From Mycolicibacter sp. MU0102 (lineage in GTDB: Bacteria > Actinomycetota > Actinomycetes > Mycobacteriales > Mycobacteriaceae): 64,000 nt of DNA. Below are positions 34,810-45,300 of this stretch, piece after piece (position 1 is the stretch's first letter; each line of letters opens with the position of its first letter). The notes below the pieces were generated by a model. It searched no databases and was not told the DNA's origin. It was given only the letters and a program-made list of their open reading frames with translations. The DNA is taken from contig NZ_OY726398.1 in NCBI RefSeq assembly GCF_963378105.1, positions 4,092,001 through 4,156,000 of the forward strand, in the 5' to 3' direction. The position numbers were made by a program, and so were the translations under genes.

Positions 34810-36060
34810 TCAGTGCGCGACCGGGCACGCACCCGAGTAGTCCACCGGCCAGTGCTTGATGCCGTTGAGCCAGCCGGACTTCAGCCGCTCCGGGTCGCCC
34901 ATCGGCTTCAGGTCGGGCATGTGGTCAGCGACCGCGTTGAAGATCAGGTTGATGGTCAGGCGGGCCAGGTTGGCGCCGATGCAGTAGTGCGCACCGGTGC
35001 CGCCGAAGCCGACGTGCGGGTTCGGGTCACGAAGGATGTTGAAGGTGAACGGGTCGTCGAACACCTCTTCGTCGAAGTTGGCCGAACGGTAGGACATCAC
35101 CACGCGCTCGCCGGCCTTGATCTTGACGCCGTCGATCTCGGTGTCTTGGCTCGCCGTGCGCTGGAATGCCGAAACCGGGGTGGCCCAACGGATGATCTCG
35201 TCCACGGCCGTCTGCGGCCGTTCCCGCTTGAACAGTTCCCACTGGTCGGGGTTCTGCGAGAACGCGACCATGCCGTGCGTGATCGAGTTGCGGCTGGTCT
35301 CGTTGCCGGCGACCGCCAGCATGATGACGAAGAAGCCGAACTCGTCGTCGCTGAGCTTCTCGCCGTCGATGTCGGCCTGGATCAGCTTGGTCACGATGTC
35401 GTCGGTGGGGTTCTTGCCCCGCTCCTCGGCCATCTTCATGGCGTAGGTGATGACCTCGAACGACGACATCGCCGGGTCGACGTCGGCGTACTCCGGGTCC
35501 TCGCCGGCGGTCATCTCGTTGGACCAGCGGAACAGCTTGTCCCGGTCGTCCTGGGGCACGCCGAGCAGTTCAGCGATGGCCTGCAGCGGCAGCTCGCAGG
35601 ACACCTGCTCGACGAAGTCGCCGGTGTTGGACGCCGCGGCGGTCTGAGCGATCTTCTGCGCCCGGGCCTTCAGCTCGTCCTCGAGCCGCGAGAGTGCGCG
35701 GGGGGTGAAGCCCCGGGAGATGATCTTGCGCAGCCGGGTGTGGTGCGGCGCGTCCATGTTCAGCAGGACCGCGCGCTGCAGGTCGACGGCCTCGCGGGTC
35801 ATCTCCTGCGGCCAGACCGGAATGGCGCCGTTCATGGCACTGGAGAAAACGTCGCTGCGCAGCGAGACGTCCTTGACGTCCTTGTGCTTGGTCACCAGCC
35901 AGTAGCCCTTGTCGCCGAAGCCGCCGGTTCCGCCGGGAACGTCGACCCAACGCACCGGTTCGGACTTACGCAGCTCGGCGAGCTCGTTGACCGGGAGGCC
36001 CTTCAGGCTCATCTCGGAGTCGAGGAAGTCGAAGTCGCTGGGGATGGCGGGGCAGCCCAT
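34810..36060 (-). CDS. cyp125: CYP125, cholesterol C26/27-monooxygenase
   Basis: 416 residues from the ATG at 36060; the frame runs further up without a ribosome site. I-helix LAVAGNETSRNS, ExxR (EIIR), haem loop FGGTGAHYCIGANLAR and ending GWLNGIKHWPVDY. Body and location (before chsE1, divergent from fadA5) match Rv3545c. It hydroxylates and oxidises the terminal side-chain carbon so beta-oxidation can begin. The N-terminus is shorter than in M. tuberculosis CYP125A1 and differs from the paralogue at 19634. Confidence 0.95.
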   Translation of the reverse strand: MGCPAIPSDFDFLDSEMSLKGLPVNELAELRKSEPVRWVDVPGGTGGFGDKGYWLVTKHKDVKDVSLRSDVFSSAMNGAIPVWPQEMTREAVDLQRAVLLNMDAPHHTRLRKIISRGFTPRALSRLEDELKARAQKIAQTAAASNTGDFVEQVSCELPLQAIAELLGVPQDDRDKLFRWSNEMTAGEDPEYADVDPAMSSFEVITYAMKMAEERGKNPTDDIVTKLIQADIDGEKLSDDEFGFFVIMLAVAGNETSRNSITHGMVAFSQNPDQWELFKRERPQTAVDEIIRWATPVSAFQRTASQDTEIDGVKIKAGERVVMSYRSANFDEEVFDDPFTFNILRDPNPHVGFGGTGAHYCIGANLARLTINLIFNAVADHMPDLKPMGDPERLKSGWLNGIKHWPVDYSGACPVAH

Positions 36061-36194
36061 GTGCCTACTCCTAGGGTGATCTGTTAGTCGGTTCGACGAC
36101 GCCGAACAACGCCGTCTAGTGCCTGATTGCGACCATTGAAACACGGCCCGACCGCAGATCAAAGGCAGTGCTGCATCGTCGCTTGTCAGACTAA

Positions 36195-36208
36195 TGAAAC
36201 GTGTTCTA
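36195..36208. promoter_or_regulatory. KstR-type operator between cyp125 and fadA5
   Basis: TGAAACGTGTTCTA fits TnnAACnnGTTnnA. It ends 10 bp before the fadA5 ATG and lies 134 bp from the cyp125 start. Confidence 0.82.
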
Positions 36209-36218
36209 GCCTGGCCGC

Positions 36219-37370
36219 ATGGGTAATCCTGTCATCGTCGAAGCCACACGCAGCCCCATCGGTAAACGTAATGGCTGGTTGTCCGGCCTGCACGCCACCG
36301 AGCTTCTCGGGGCGGTGCAGAAGGCGTTGGTCGCCAAGACCGGCATCGACGCGGGCAGCGTCGAGCAGGTCATCGGCGGCTGCGTCACCCAGTTCGGCGA
36401 GCAGGGCAACAACGTCACCCGGCAGTCCTGGCTGGTGGCCGGGCTGCCCGAGCACGTCGGCGCCACCAGCATCGACTGCCAGTGCGGCAGCGCACAGCAG
36501 GCCAACCACCTGATCGCCGGCCTCATCGCCAGCGGTGCCATCGACATCGGCATCGCCTGCGGTATCGAGGCGATGAGCCGCGTCCCGCTGGGCGCGAACG
36601 GTGGCGGTGCCCGCGCGGCGTCCTGGGACATCGACCTGCCCAACCAGTTCGAGGCGGCCGAGCGCATCGCCAAGCGCCGGGGCATCACCCGCGCCGACGT
36701 GGACGCACTGGGGCTGCGGTCCCAGCAGCTGGCCAAGCAGGCCTGGGCCGAGGGCCGGTTCGACCGGGAGATCTCCCCGATCGAGGCCCCGGTGATCGAC
36801 GAGAACAAGCAGCCCACCGCCGAGCTGAACATCGTCAGCCGCGATCAGGGCCTGCGTGACACCACGGCCGAGGGCCTTGCGGCGCTGAACCCCGTCATGG
36901 AAGGCGGTATCCACACGGCCGGCACCTCGTCGCAGATCTCTGACGGCGCAGCCGCGGTGCTGTGGATGGATGAATCCGTGGCACGGGCGCAGGGCTTCAC
37001 CCCGCGGGCCCGGATTGTCAGCCAGGCCAACGTCGGCGCTGAGACCTACTACCACCTGGACGGCCCGGTGCAGTCCACCGCCCGGGTGCTGGAAAAGGCC
37101 GGGATGAAGATCGGTGACATCGACCTGGTCGAGATCAACGAGGCGTTCGCCTCGGTGGTGCTGTCCTGGGCCGCGGTGCACAAGCCGGACATGGATCGGG
37201 TCAACGTCAACGGCGGGGCGATCGCGCTGGGGCACCCGGTGGGTTCCACCGGCAGCCGGCTGATCACCACGGCGCTGCACGAGCTCGAGCGCACCGACAA
37301 ATCGACCGCGCTGATCACCATGTGTGCCGGCGGCGCGTTGTCCACCGGCACCATCATCGAGCGCATCTAG
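36219..37370 (+). CDS. fadA5: FadA5, steroid 3-ketoacyl-CoA thiolase
   Basis: 383 residues, a complete thiolase. The acylated Cys is C89 in SIDCQCGSAQQ, the catalytic His is in NGGAIALGHPVGSTGS, and the second Cys is in MCAGGALSTG. It removes acetyl-CoA or propionyl-CoA units in cholesterol side-chain beta-oxidation (Rv3546 homologue). KstR box 10 bp upstream leaves little room for a leader. The next small gene starts at a GTG overlapping the fadA5 stop (TAGTG). Confidence 0.95.
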   Translation: MGNPVIVEATRSPIGKRNGWLSGLHATELLGAVQKALVAKTGIDAGSVEQVIGGCVTQFGEQGNNVTRQSWLVAGLPEHVGATSIDCQCGSAQQANHLIAGLIASGAIDIGIACGIEAMSRVPLGANGGGARAASWDIDLPNQFEAAERIAKRRGITRADVDALGLRSQQLAKQAWAEGRFDREISPIEAPVIDENKQPTAELNIVSRDQGLRDTTAEGLAALNPVMEGGIHTAGTSSQISDGAAAVLWMDESVARAQGFTPRARIVSQANVGAETYYHLDGPVQSTARVLEKAGMKIGDIDLVEINEAFASVVLSWAAVHKPDMDRVNVNGGAIALGHPVGSTGSRLITTALHELERTDKSTALITMCAGGALSTGTIIERI

Positions 37371-37759
37371 TGGCCTCGGTTTCGGAGACTGACCGCATCG
37401 CGGCGGCCCAGGCCTACATCGACGCGCTGGTCAGTCACGACTCCTCCGCGGTTCGATTCAGCCCGGACTGTGTCCGGATCGAGGTGGGGCTCAAAACCGG
37501 TTTCTCGGGAAATCATCTGCGCCGCAGTCTCAACCGCGGTCCGCAGTTCCGGCTGATCTCGGCTGCCACGCTGCCGAAGTACAGCATCGACGGCGACGAC
37601 GTGCGGGCGGTCTACGACATCATCACCAAGCCGTCGCTGTTCGGGATCCGAGTGTGCTCGCACGTCGACGAGGTTTTCCGGATCCCCGCCGACAGCCCGG
37701 ACGGCGCCGCCGTCATCCACCACATCCGCGCGGGGATTCGTCCGTTCATCCACCGTTAG
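37370..37759 (+). CDS. Small NTF2-like hypothetical protein
   Basis: 129 residues starting at the GTG that shares one base with the fadA5 stop (TAGTG). Pattern DRIAAAQAYIDALVSHDSSA at the start and a basic IRAGIRPFIHR end suggest an NTF2/DUF8021-like fold. It is co-transcribed with fadA5 and ddn. I do not recall an annotated gene here in M. tuberculosis H37Rv. No function is assigned; a steroid-binding or isomerase role would fit the fold and neighbours. Confidence 0.68.
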   Translation: MASVSETDRIAAAQAYIDALVSHDSSAVRFSPDCVRIEVGLKTGFSGNHLRRSLNRGPQFRLISAATLPKYSIDGDDVRAVYDIITKPSLFGIRVCSHVDEVFRIPADSPDGAAVIHHIRAGIRPFIHR

Positions 37760-37768
37760 AGTGAGCCC

Positions 37769-38257
37769 GTGAGCAACCCAGACACCCCAGAGAAGCCGAA
37801 GTCGCTGGATTCGCCGGTCACCGGGACGGTGATCAAGTGGATGTCGCGGGCCAACACCTGGGCCTACAAGGCGACCGGCGGCCGGGTCGGCGGTAAGTGG
37901 CGGTTGGGCACCAAGCATTTCGGTGAGGTTCCCGAGGTCGGCATCCTCACCACCACCGGACGCAAGTCCGGTCAGCCGCGGGAGTCCCCGCTGTTGTTCC
38001 TGCGCGAAGGTGACCGGGTGATCCTGGTGGCCTCTCAGGGCGGGCGCGCCACCAACCCGATGTGGTACCTGAACCTCAAGGCCAACCCGCAGGTGTCCTT
38101 CCGGATCCGCAGCGAGGTGCTCATCCTGCATGCCCGCGACGCCAGCGAGGCCGAGCGGGCCGCGTACTGGCCCAAGCTCGACACGATGTACCCCGACTTC
38201 GTCAACTACCGGGCCTGGACCGATCGGGAGATCCCGATCGTCATCTGCGAGCCCTAG
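37769..38257 (+). CDS. ddn: Ddn-type deazaflavin (F420)-dependent nitroreductase
   Basis: 162 residues with a split-barrel FDOR fold. LTTTGRKSGQPRESPLLFL and NPMWYLNLKANPQV bind F420 in this family, and YPDFVNYRAWTDREIPIVIC closes the barrel. In M. tuberculosis Ddn (Rv3547) reduces menaquinone and activates pretomanid and delamanid. Compared with that protein the N-terminal linker differs and is longer (about 15 residues). Whether drug activation is retained cannot be told from sequence. Confidence 0.9.
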   Translation: MSNPDTPEKPKSLDSPVTGTVIKWMSRANTWAYKATGGRVGGKWRLGTKHFGEVPEVGILTTTGRKSGQPRESPLLFLREGDRVILVASQGGRATNPMWYLNLKANPQVSFRIRSEVLILHARDASEAERAAYWPKLDTMYPDFVNYRAWTDREIPIVICEP

Positions 38258-38266
38258 CGCCCGCCG

Positions 38267-39217
38267 GTGATCCGGAATTCGCGGCGCCTGCGGTATGGGG
38301 CGGCCACCGTTCCTGCGGTCGTCGTGTTGTTCGCCGCGCCGACGGCGCGGGCTGCCGAATCGATCACGCTGGAGTTCGTGCGCCACGGGCAAGCCGGCGA
38401 CAACCTGGTGATCAACAACGAGGTTCCCGGTCCCCCGCTCACCGAACTCGGCCAACAGCAGGCGCACAGCGTCGCCGATCTCCTAGCCGATGACGGCATC
38501 ACCGGTATCTACTCCTCGATCATGACCCGCGCGCACGAGACCGCGGATCCGCTGGCAGCGCTACTGGGCCTGCCCGTGCATGAGTTGTCCGGGCTCAATG
38601 AGATCGATGCGGGTCTTCTCGCGGACCTTCCGGTGAACGTCGGCGGCCTGCCGGTGGGGGCGGTGCTGTACGCCGCGGCCCCGATGCTGTGGGCGTTGGG
38701 CCTGTATTGCGTTCCGCAGCTGGGCTCCTCGGATTTCAACGGGATGGTTTTCCAGGACCGTTTCTCCGATGCCGTCGCCGCGATCTATGCCGGCAGCGCC
38801 GGCGGCGACACCGATGCGGTGTTCGCCCACGAAGGGTCGATCGTGTTTTGGACGTTGATGAACGTCGACAATCCCGACTTCGGCATCATCCTCAACGAAG
38901 CGCTGACCACCGGTGAGCTGCTGCCCTTCACCGGTGTCATCGAGGTCCGGGGCAACCCGGAGGACGGCTGGACACTGGTCAGCTGGAACGGGCAGCCGGT
39001 CGCCGAAGATCCGGGACTGCTCACCGAGCTCTTCGTCGACGTGCGCGATGTGATCACCGCGCCGCAGATGGCGTTCTTTCACATCTGGGAAGCGCTGCTC
39101 AACGGGGATCCGACGACGTTCCTGGACGCCGTGCAGGCCGGTGCCGACGAGGTCGGCGCGGCGGCCCTGCAATTCCCGGTCGAGGTGTGGAACGACCTGC
39201 TGGGAGTGTCGTTGTAG
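38267..39217 (+). CDS. Secreted histidine phosphatase superfamily protein
   Basis: 316 residues from a GTG with no clear ribosome site. Signal peptide about 1-30 (AATVPAVVVLFAAPTARAAE). The phosphohistidine motif is FVRHGQ near residue 40, IYSSIMTRAHETA supplies the usual Arg, and FAHEGSIVFW holds the second His. The C-terminal 100 residues are extra compared with a minimal phosphoglycerate-mutase domain. Exported members in mycobacteria have unknown substrates. It follows ddn by 9 bp and ends at a shared terminator. Confidence 0.82.
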   Translation: MIRNSRRLRYGAATVPAVVVLFAAPTARAAESITLEFVRHGQAGDNLVINNEVPGPPLTELGQQQAHSVADLLADDGITGIYSSIMTRAHETADPLAALLGLPVHELSGLNEIDAGLLADLPVNVGGLPVGAVLYAAAPMLWALGLYCVPQLGSSDFNGMVFQDRFSDAVAAIYAGSAGGDTDAVFAHEGSIVFWTLMNVDNPDFGIILNEALTTGELLPFTGVIEVRGNPEDGWTLVSWNGQPVAEDPGLLTELFVDVRDVITAPQMAFFHIWEALLNGDPTTFLDAVQAGADEVGAAALQFPVEVWNDLLGVSL

Positions 39218-39293
39218 CCCGGCTGGCCCCAACGGACCACACGATCCGAGCGGCTGCCCATAGGCGGCACTCTTCGAGGCAAGTAGCCGAAAG

Positions 39294-39332
39294 GCCCCGC
39301 ACCCCATGTGAACTTGCCATGGGGTGCGGGGC
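39294..39332. terminator. Bidirectional hairpin between convergent genes
   Basis: GCCCCGCACCCCATG (39294-39308) pairs perfectly with 39318-39332 around a 9-nt loop, flanked by AA and TT. It separates the histidine phosphatase and giant PGRS 3' ends. Confidence 0.85.
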
Positions 39333-39344
39333 TTTCAGCCTGGA

Positions 39345-42300
39345 TCAGTAGTTCGCGCCGTAGGCGCCGTCGTGGCCCATGCTGCCGCCCTTGCCGGTGC
39401 CCCCATCGGAACCGTCCTGGCCGTTCGGGCCACCCGTACCACCGGCGCCACCGGACCCGCCGATAGTGCCAGCCGCACCGCTGGGACCACCGGGGCCGCC
39501 CTTGCCGCCATCGGGATGGTCTTCGGTCCCTTGACCGCCGGTGCCACCGGTTCCGCCGCCGCCGCCCGTACCCGCGCCGCCGCCGTTACCGCCGTTGCCG
39601 CCGGCACCGGTGGCGCCGTTGGCCGCGGTGCCGCCGTTGCCGCCCGCACCGCCGTCGCCGCCGATACCGCCCCCACCGCCGGGGCCACCGGTGTAGCCGG
39701 TACCACCGCCGGCCTCGCCGGTCTCGCCGCTCTGGCCGGGGCCGCCGCGACCGCCGGTGCCACCAGTGCCGCCGTTACCGCCGGCGCCACCGTCACCCGA
39801 GTTCGAGCCGCCCAGGCCGCCGTCGCCGCCGTTGCCGCCGACGCCGCCGATGCTGCCGGAATAGCCCGGGCCGCCCTTATCCGGCGAGGTGCCGCCGGTC
39901 TGGCCTTGGCCGCCGGTCCCACCGTTGCCGCCCCGGCCGCCGTTTCCGTCCGGCCCGGCGTTGCCGCCGCGGCCGCCGTCGCCGCCGGCCTGACCGGTCA
40001 TGGCCTCGCCGTTGCCGCCGTCACCGCCCTTACCGCCGTTACCGGTACCGGCAGCATCAGCGCCCTGGGAACCGTCCGCAGCCGCACCACCGGCACCACT
40101 ACCGCCCTGACCACCAGCGCCGACGCCGCCACGCTCACCGCCGTCACCACCGGCACCACCGGCACCAGCGGTCGCATTGCCGCCGCCACCAGCACCGCGG
40201 CCACCATCGCCACCGTTACCAGCAGCACCGGCACTACCACCGTCGCCACCAACACCACCGACACCCTGCTCACCGGCCTTGCCGTTGGTCGCCGAACCAC
40301 CAGCGCCGCCGTCACCACCGTGACCACCCGCACCACCAGTACCGCCATTGCCACCGTCGCCACCATCGGTGCCGTCGCCGCCACTGCCCGCCGCAGCATC
40401 GTCACCAACCGAACCATCGACCCCGGCACCACCGGCACCGCCGACGCCACCAGCGCCACCAGCACCGCCGACACCGCCATCACCCGACAGTGAGCCGCCC
40501 TTACCGCCAGCACCACCGGAGCCACCAGCACCCGCATCAGCACCATCGGTGCCATTACCGGAACCATCCGTGATACCCGCAGCACCACCAGCACCCGTAC
40601 CACCAGCACCACCAGCGCCACCGTCTCCGACAGTCCCGGCGTCGCCGCCCTGACCACCGTCGCCGCCGGCCTGACCACTCACGCCCTCGCCGTTGCCGCC
40701 GTCACCGCCCTTACCGCCATTGCCGGTACCAACCGCCTCAGCACCCTGCTGGCCGTCAGCGGCCGCTCCACCGGCACCACTGCCGCCCTGGCCACCAGCG
40801 CCAGCAGTACCGCGCTCGCCGCCGTCGCCACCGGCACCACCGGCACCAGCGGTCGCATTGCCGCCGCCACCAGCACCGCGGCCACCATCGCCACCGTTAC
40901 CAGCAGCACCGGCACTACCACCGTCGCCACCAACACCACCGACACCCTGCTCACCGGCCTTGCCGTTGGTCGCCGAACCACCAGCGCCGCCGTCACCACC
41001 GTGACCACCCGCACCACCAGTACCGCCATTGCCACCGTCGCCACCATCGGTGCCGTCGCCGCCACTGCCCGCCGCAGCATCGTCACCAACCGAACCATCG
41101 ACCCCGGCACCACCGGCACCGCCGACGCCACCAGCGCCACCAGCACCGCCGACGCCACCGTCACCAGATTGGGAGCCGCCCTTACCGCCAGCACCACCGG
41201 AGCCACCAGCACCCGCATCAGCACCATCGGTGCCATTACCGGAACCATCCGTGATACCCGCAGCACCATCAGCACCCGTACCACCGGCACCACCAGCGCC
41301 ACCGTCACCGACAGTCCCGGCGTCGCCGCCCTGACCACCGTCGCCGCCGGCCTGACCACTCACGCCCTCGCCGTTACCGCCGTCACCGCCCTTACCGCCA
41401 TTGCCGGTACCAACCGCCTCAGCACCCTGCTGGCCGTCAGCGGCCGCTCCACCGGCACCGCTGCCGCCCTGGCCACCAGCGCCAGCAGTACCGCGCTCGC
41501 CACCGTCACCACCGGCACCACCGCTGCCCGCAGTTGCACCATTGCCGCCGCCAGCACCGGCACCACCGTCGCCACCGTTACCAGCAGCACCGGCACTACC
41601 ACCGTCGCCACCAACACCACCGACACCCTGCTCACCGGCCTTGCCGTTGGTCGCCGAACCACCAGCGCCGCCAGCGCCACCGTGACCACCCGCACCACCA
41701 GTACCGCCATTGCCACCGTGGCCACCATCGGTGCCGTCGCCGCCACTGCCCGCCGCAGCATCGTCACCAACCGAACCATCGACCCCGGCACCACCGGCAC
41801 CGCCGACGCCACCAGCGCCACCAGCACCGCCGACGCCACCGTCACCAGATTGGGAGCCGCCCTTACCGCCAGCACCACCGGAGCCACCAGCACCCGCGTT
41901 ACCGCCATCAGTGCCGGTACCGGTGCCATCGGTAATACCCGCAGCACCATCAGCACCCGTACCACCGGCACCACCAGCGCCACCGTCACCGACAGTCCCG
42001 GCATTGCCGCCGCGGCCGCCGTCGCCGCCGGCCTGACCACTCACGCCCTCGCCGTTACCGCCGTCACCGCCCTTACCGCCGTTACCGGTACCAGCAGCAT
42101 CAGCGCCCTGGGAACCGTCCGCAGCCGCACCGCCGGCACCGCTGCCGCCCTGGCCACCAGCGCCAGCAGTACCGCGCTCGCCACCGTCACCACCGGCACC
42201 ACCGCTGCCCGCAGTTGCACCATTGCCGCCGCCAGCACCGGCACCACCGTCGCCACCGTTACCAGCAGCACCGGCACTACCACCGTCGCCACCAACACCA

Positions 42301-45300
42301 CCGACACCCTGCTCACCGGCCTTGCCGTTGGTCGCCGAGCCACCAGCACCGCCAGCGCCACCGTTGCCACCGAGGCCACCGCCGCCACCGTTACCGCCGT
42401 GGCCACCATCGGTGCCGTCGCCGCCGCTGCCCGCCACCGCATTGTCACCGGTCGAGCCGTCAACACCGGAGCCACCGGCACCGCCGACGCCGCCAGCACC
42501 ACCAGCACCGCCGACGCCACCGTCACCAGATTGGGAGCCGCCCTTACCGCCAGCACCACCGGAGCCACCAGCACCCGCGTTACCGCCATCAGTGCCGGTA
42601 CCGGTGCCATCGGTGATACCCGCAGCACCATCAGCACCCGTACCGCCGGCACCACCGGCGCCACCGTTGCCGATCGCGCTGCCGTTACCGCCGGCACCAC
42701 CATCACCACCGTTGGCACCCGAGGCCGCAGCCGGGTCACCGGCCGCGTCGTACCCGGCGCCACCGTTACCACCATTGCCCTGCGCACCGTGGGCATCGGA
42801 GTCGCCACCAGCAGAACCGTCAGCACCCGCCGACGAACCGGAACCACCGGTTCCACCAGCGCCACCGTTGGCCAGCGCACCACCATCACCGCCGTTACCG
42901 CCGGTCGTGTTGCCCGCGGTACCGGTAGCACCGTTACCACCGTCGCCGGCCTTACCCGCATCACCACCATCGCCGGCATTACCGCCAGCGCCCTGGCCGC
43001 CAGCACTGCCATTGGTAGCCGAACCACCGGCACCACCGGCACCGCCATCGCCACCCTTGCCGCCGGCACCCGCGGCACCACCGGTGCCACCGTGACCGTC
43101 ACCGCCACCAACGAACGTGCCAGCCTCACCGGTAGCGCCATCGCCACCGGCACCACCGGCCGCACCGGAACCACCAGCACCACCGGCGCCACCGTTACCC
43201 GACACCGACCCACCGGAACCACCAGCGCCACCACGACCACCGGAACCACCCGCGTCACCAGCACCACCAGCTTCACCGGAGTCAGCGGCGCCATCAGTGC
43301 CGGCGTTGCCGACCTTGCCGTTACCACCCGCACCACCGGCGCCACCGTTGCCGATCGCGCTGCCGTTACCGCCGGCACCACCATCACCACCGTTGGCACC
43401 CGAGGCCGCAGCCGGGTCACCGGCCGCGTCGTACCCGGCGCCACCGTTACCACCATTGCCCTGCGCACCGTGGGCATCGGAGTCGCCACCAGCAGAACCG
43501 TCAGCACCCGCCGACGAACCGGAACCACCGGTTCCACCAGCGCCACCGTTGGCCAGCGCACCACCATCACCGCCGTTACCGCCGGTCGTGTTGCCCGCGG
43601 TACCGGTAGCACCGTTACCACCGTCGCCGGCCTTACCCGCATCACCACCATCGCCGGCATTACCGCCAGCGCCCTGGCCGCCAGCACTGCCATTGGTAGC
43701 CGAACCACCGGCACCACCGGCACCGCCATCGCCACCCTTGCCGCCGGCACCCGCGGCACCACCGGTGCCACCGTGACCGTCACCGCCACCAACGAACGTG
43801 CCAGCCTCACCGGTAGCGCCATCGCCACCGGCACCACCGGCCGCACCGGAACCACCAGCACCACCGGCGCCACCGTTACCCGACACCGACCCACCGGAAC
43901 CACCAGCGCCACCACGACCACCGGAACCACCCGCGTCACCAGCACCACCAGCTTCACCGGAGTCAGCGGCGCCATCAGTGCCGGCGTTGCCGACCTTGCC
44001 GTTACCACCCGCACCGCCGGCGCCGCCGTTACCGATCGCGCTGCCGTTACCGCCGGCACCACCATCACCACCGTTGGCACCCGAGGCCGCAGCCGGGTCA
44101 CCGGCCGCGTCGTACCCGGCGCCACCGTTACCACCATTGCCCTGCGCACCGTGGGCATCGGAGTCGCCACCAGCAGAACCGTCAGCACCCGCCGACGAAC
44201 CGGAACCACCGGTTCCACCAGCGCCACCGTTGGCCAGCGCACCACCATCACCGCCGTTACCGCCGGTCGTGTTGCCCGCGGTACCGGTAGCACCGTTACC
44301 ACCGTCGCCGGCCTTACCCGCATCACCACCATCGCCGGCATTACCGCCAGCGCCCTGGCCGCCAGCACTGCCATTGGTAGCCGAACCACCGGCACCACCG
44401 GCACCGCCATCGCCACCCTTGCCGCCGGCACCCGCGGCACCACCGGTGCCACCGTGACCGTCACCGCCACCAACGAACGTGCCAGCCTCACCGGTAGCGC
44501 CATCGCCACCGGCACCACCGGCGGCACCGGAACCACCAGCACCACCGGCGCCACCGTTACCCGACACCGACCCACCGGAACCACCAGCGCCACCACGACC
44601 ACCGGAACCACCCGCGTCACCAGCACCACCAGCTTCACCGGAGTCAGCGGCGCCATCAGTGCCGGCGTTGCCGACCTTGCCGTTACCACCCGCACCGCCG
44701 GCGCCGCCGTTACCGATCGCGCTGCCGTTACCGCCGGCACCACCATCACCACCGTTGGCACCCGAGGCCGCAGCCGGGTCACCGGCCGCGTCGTACCCGG
44801 CGCCACCGTTACCACCATTGCCCTGCGCACCGTGGGCATCGGAGTCGCCACCAGCAGAACCGTCAGCACCCGCCGACGAACCGGAACCACCGGTTCCACC
44901 AGCGCCACCGTTGGCCAGCGCACCACCATCACCGCCGTTACCGCCGGTCGTGTTGCCCGCGGTACCGGTAGCACCGTTACCACCGTCGCCGGCCTTACCC
45001 GCATCACCACCATCGCCGGCATTACCGCCAGCGCCCTGGCCGCCAGCACTGCCATTGGTAGCCGAACCACCGGCACCACCGGCACCGCCATCGCCACCCT
45101 TGCCGCCGGCACCCGCGGCACCACCGGTGCCACCGTGACCGTCACCGCCACCAACGAACGTGCCAGCCTCACCGGTAGCGCCATCGCCACCGGCACCACC
45201 GGCGGCACCGGAACCACCAGCACCACCGGCGCCACCGTTACCCGACACCGACCCACCGGAACCACCAGCGCCACCACGACCACCGGAACCACCCGCGTCA

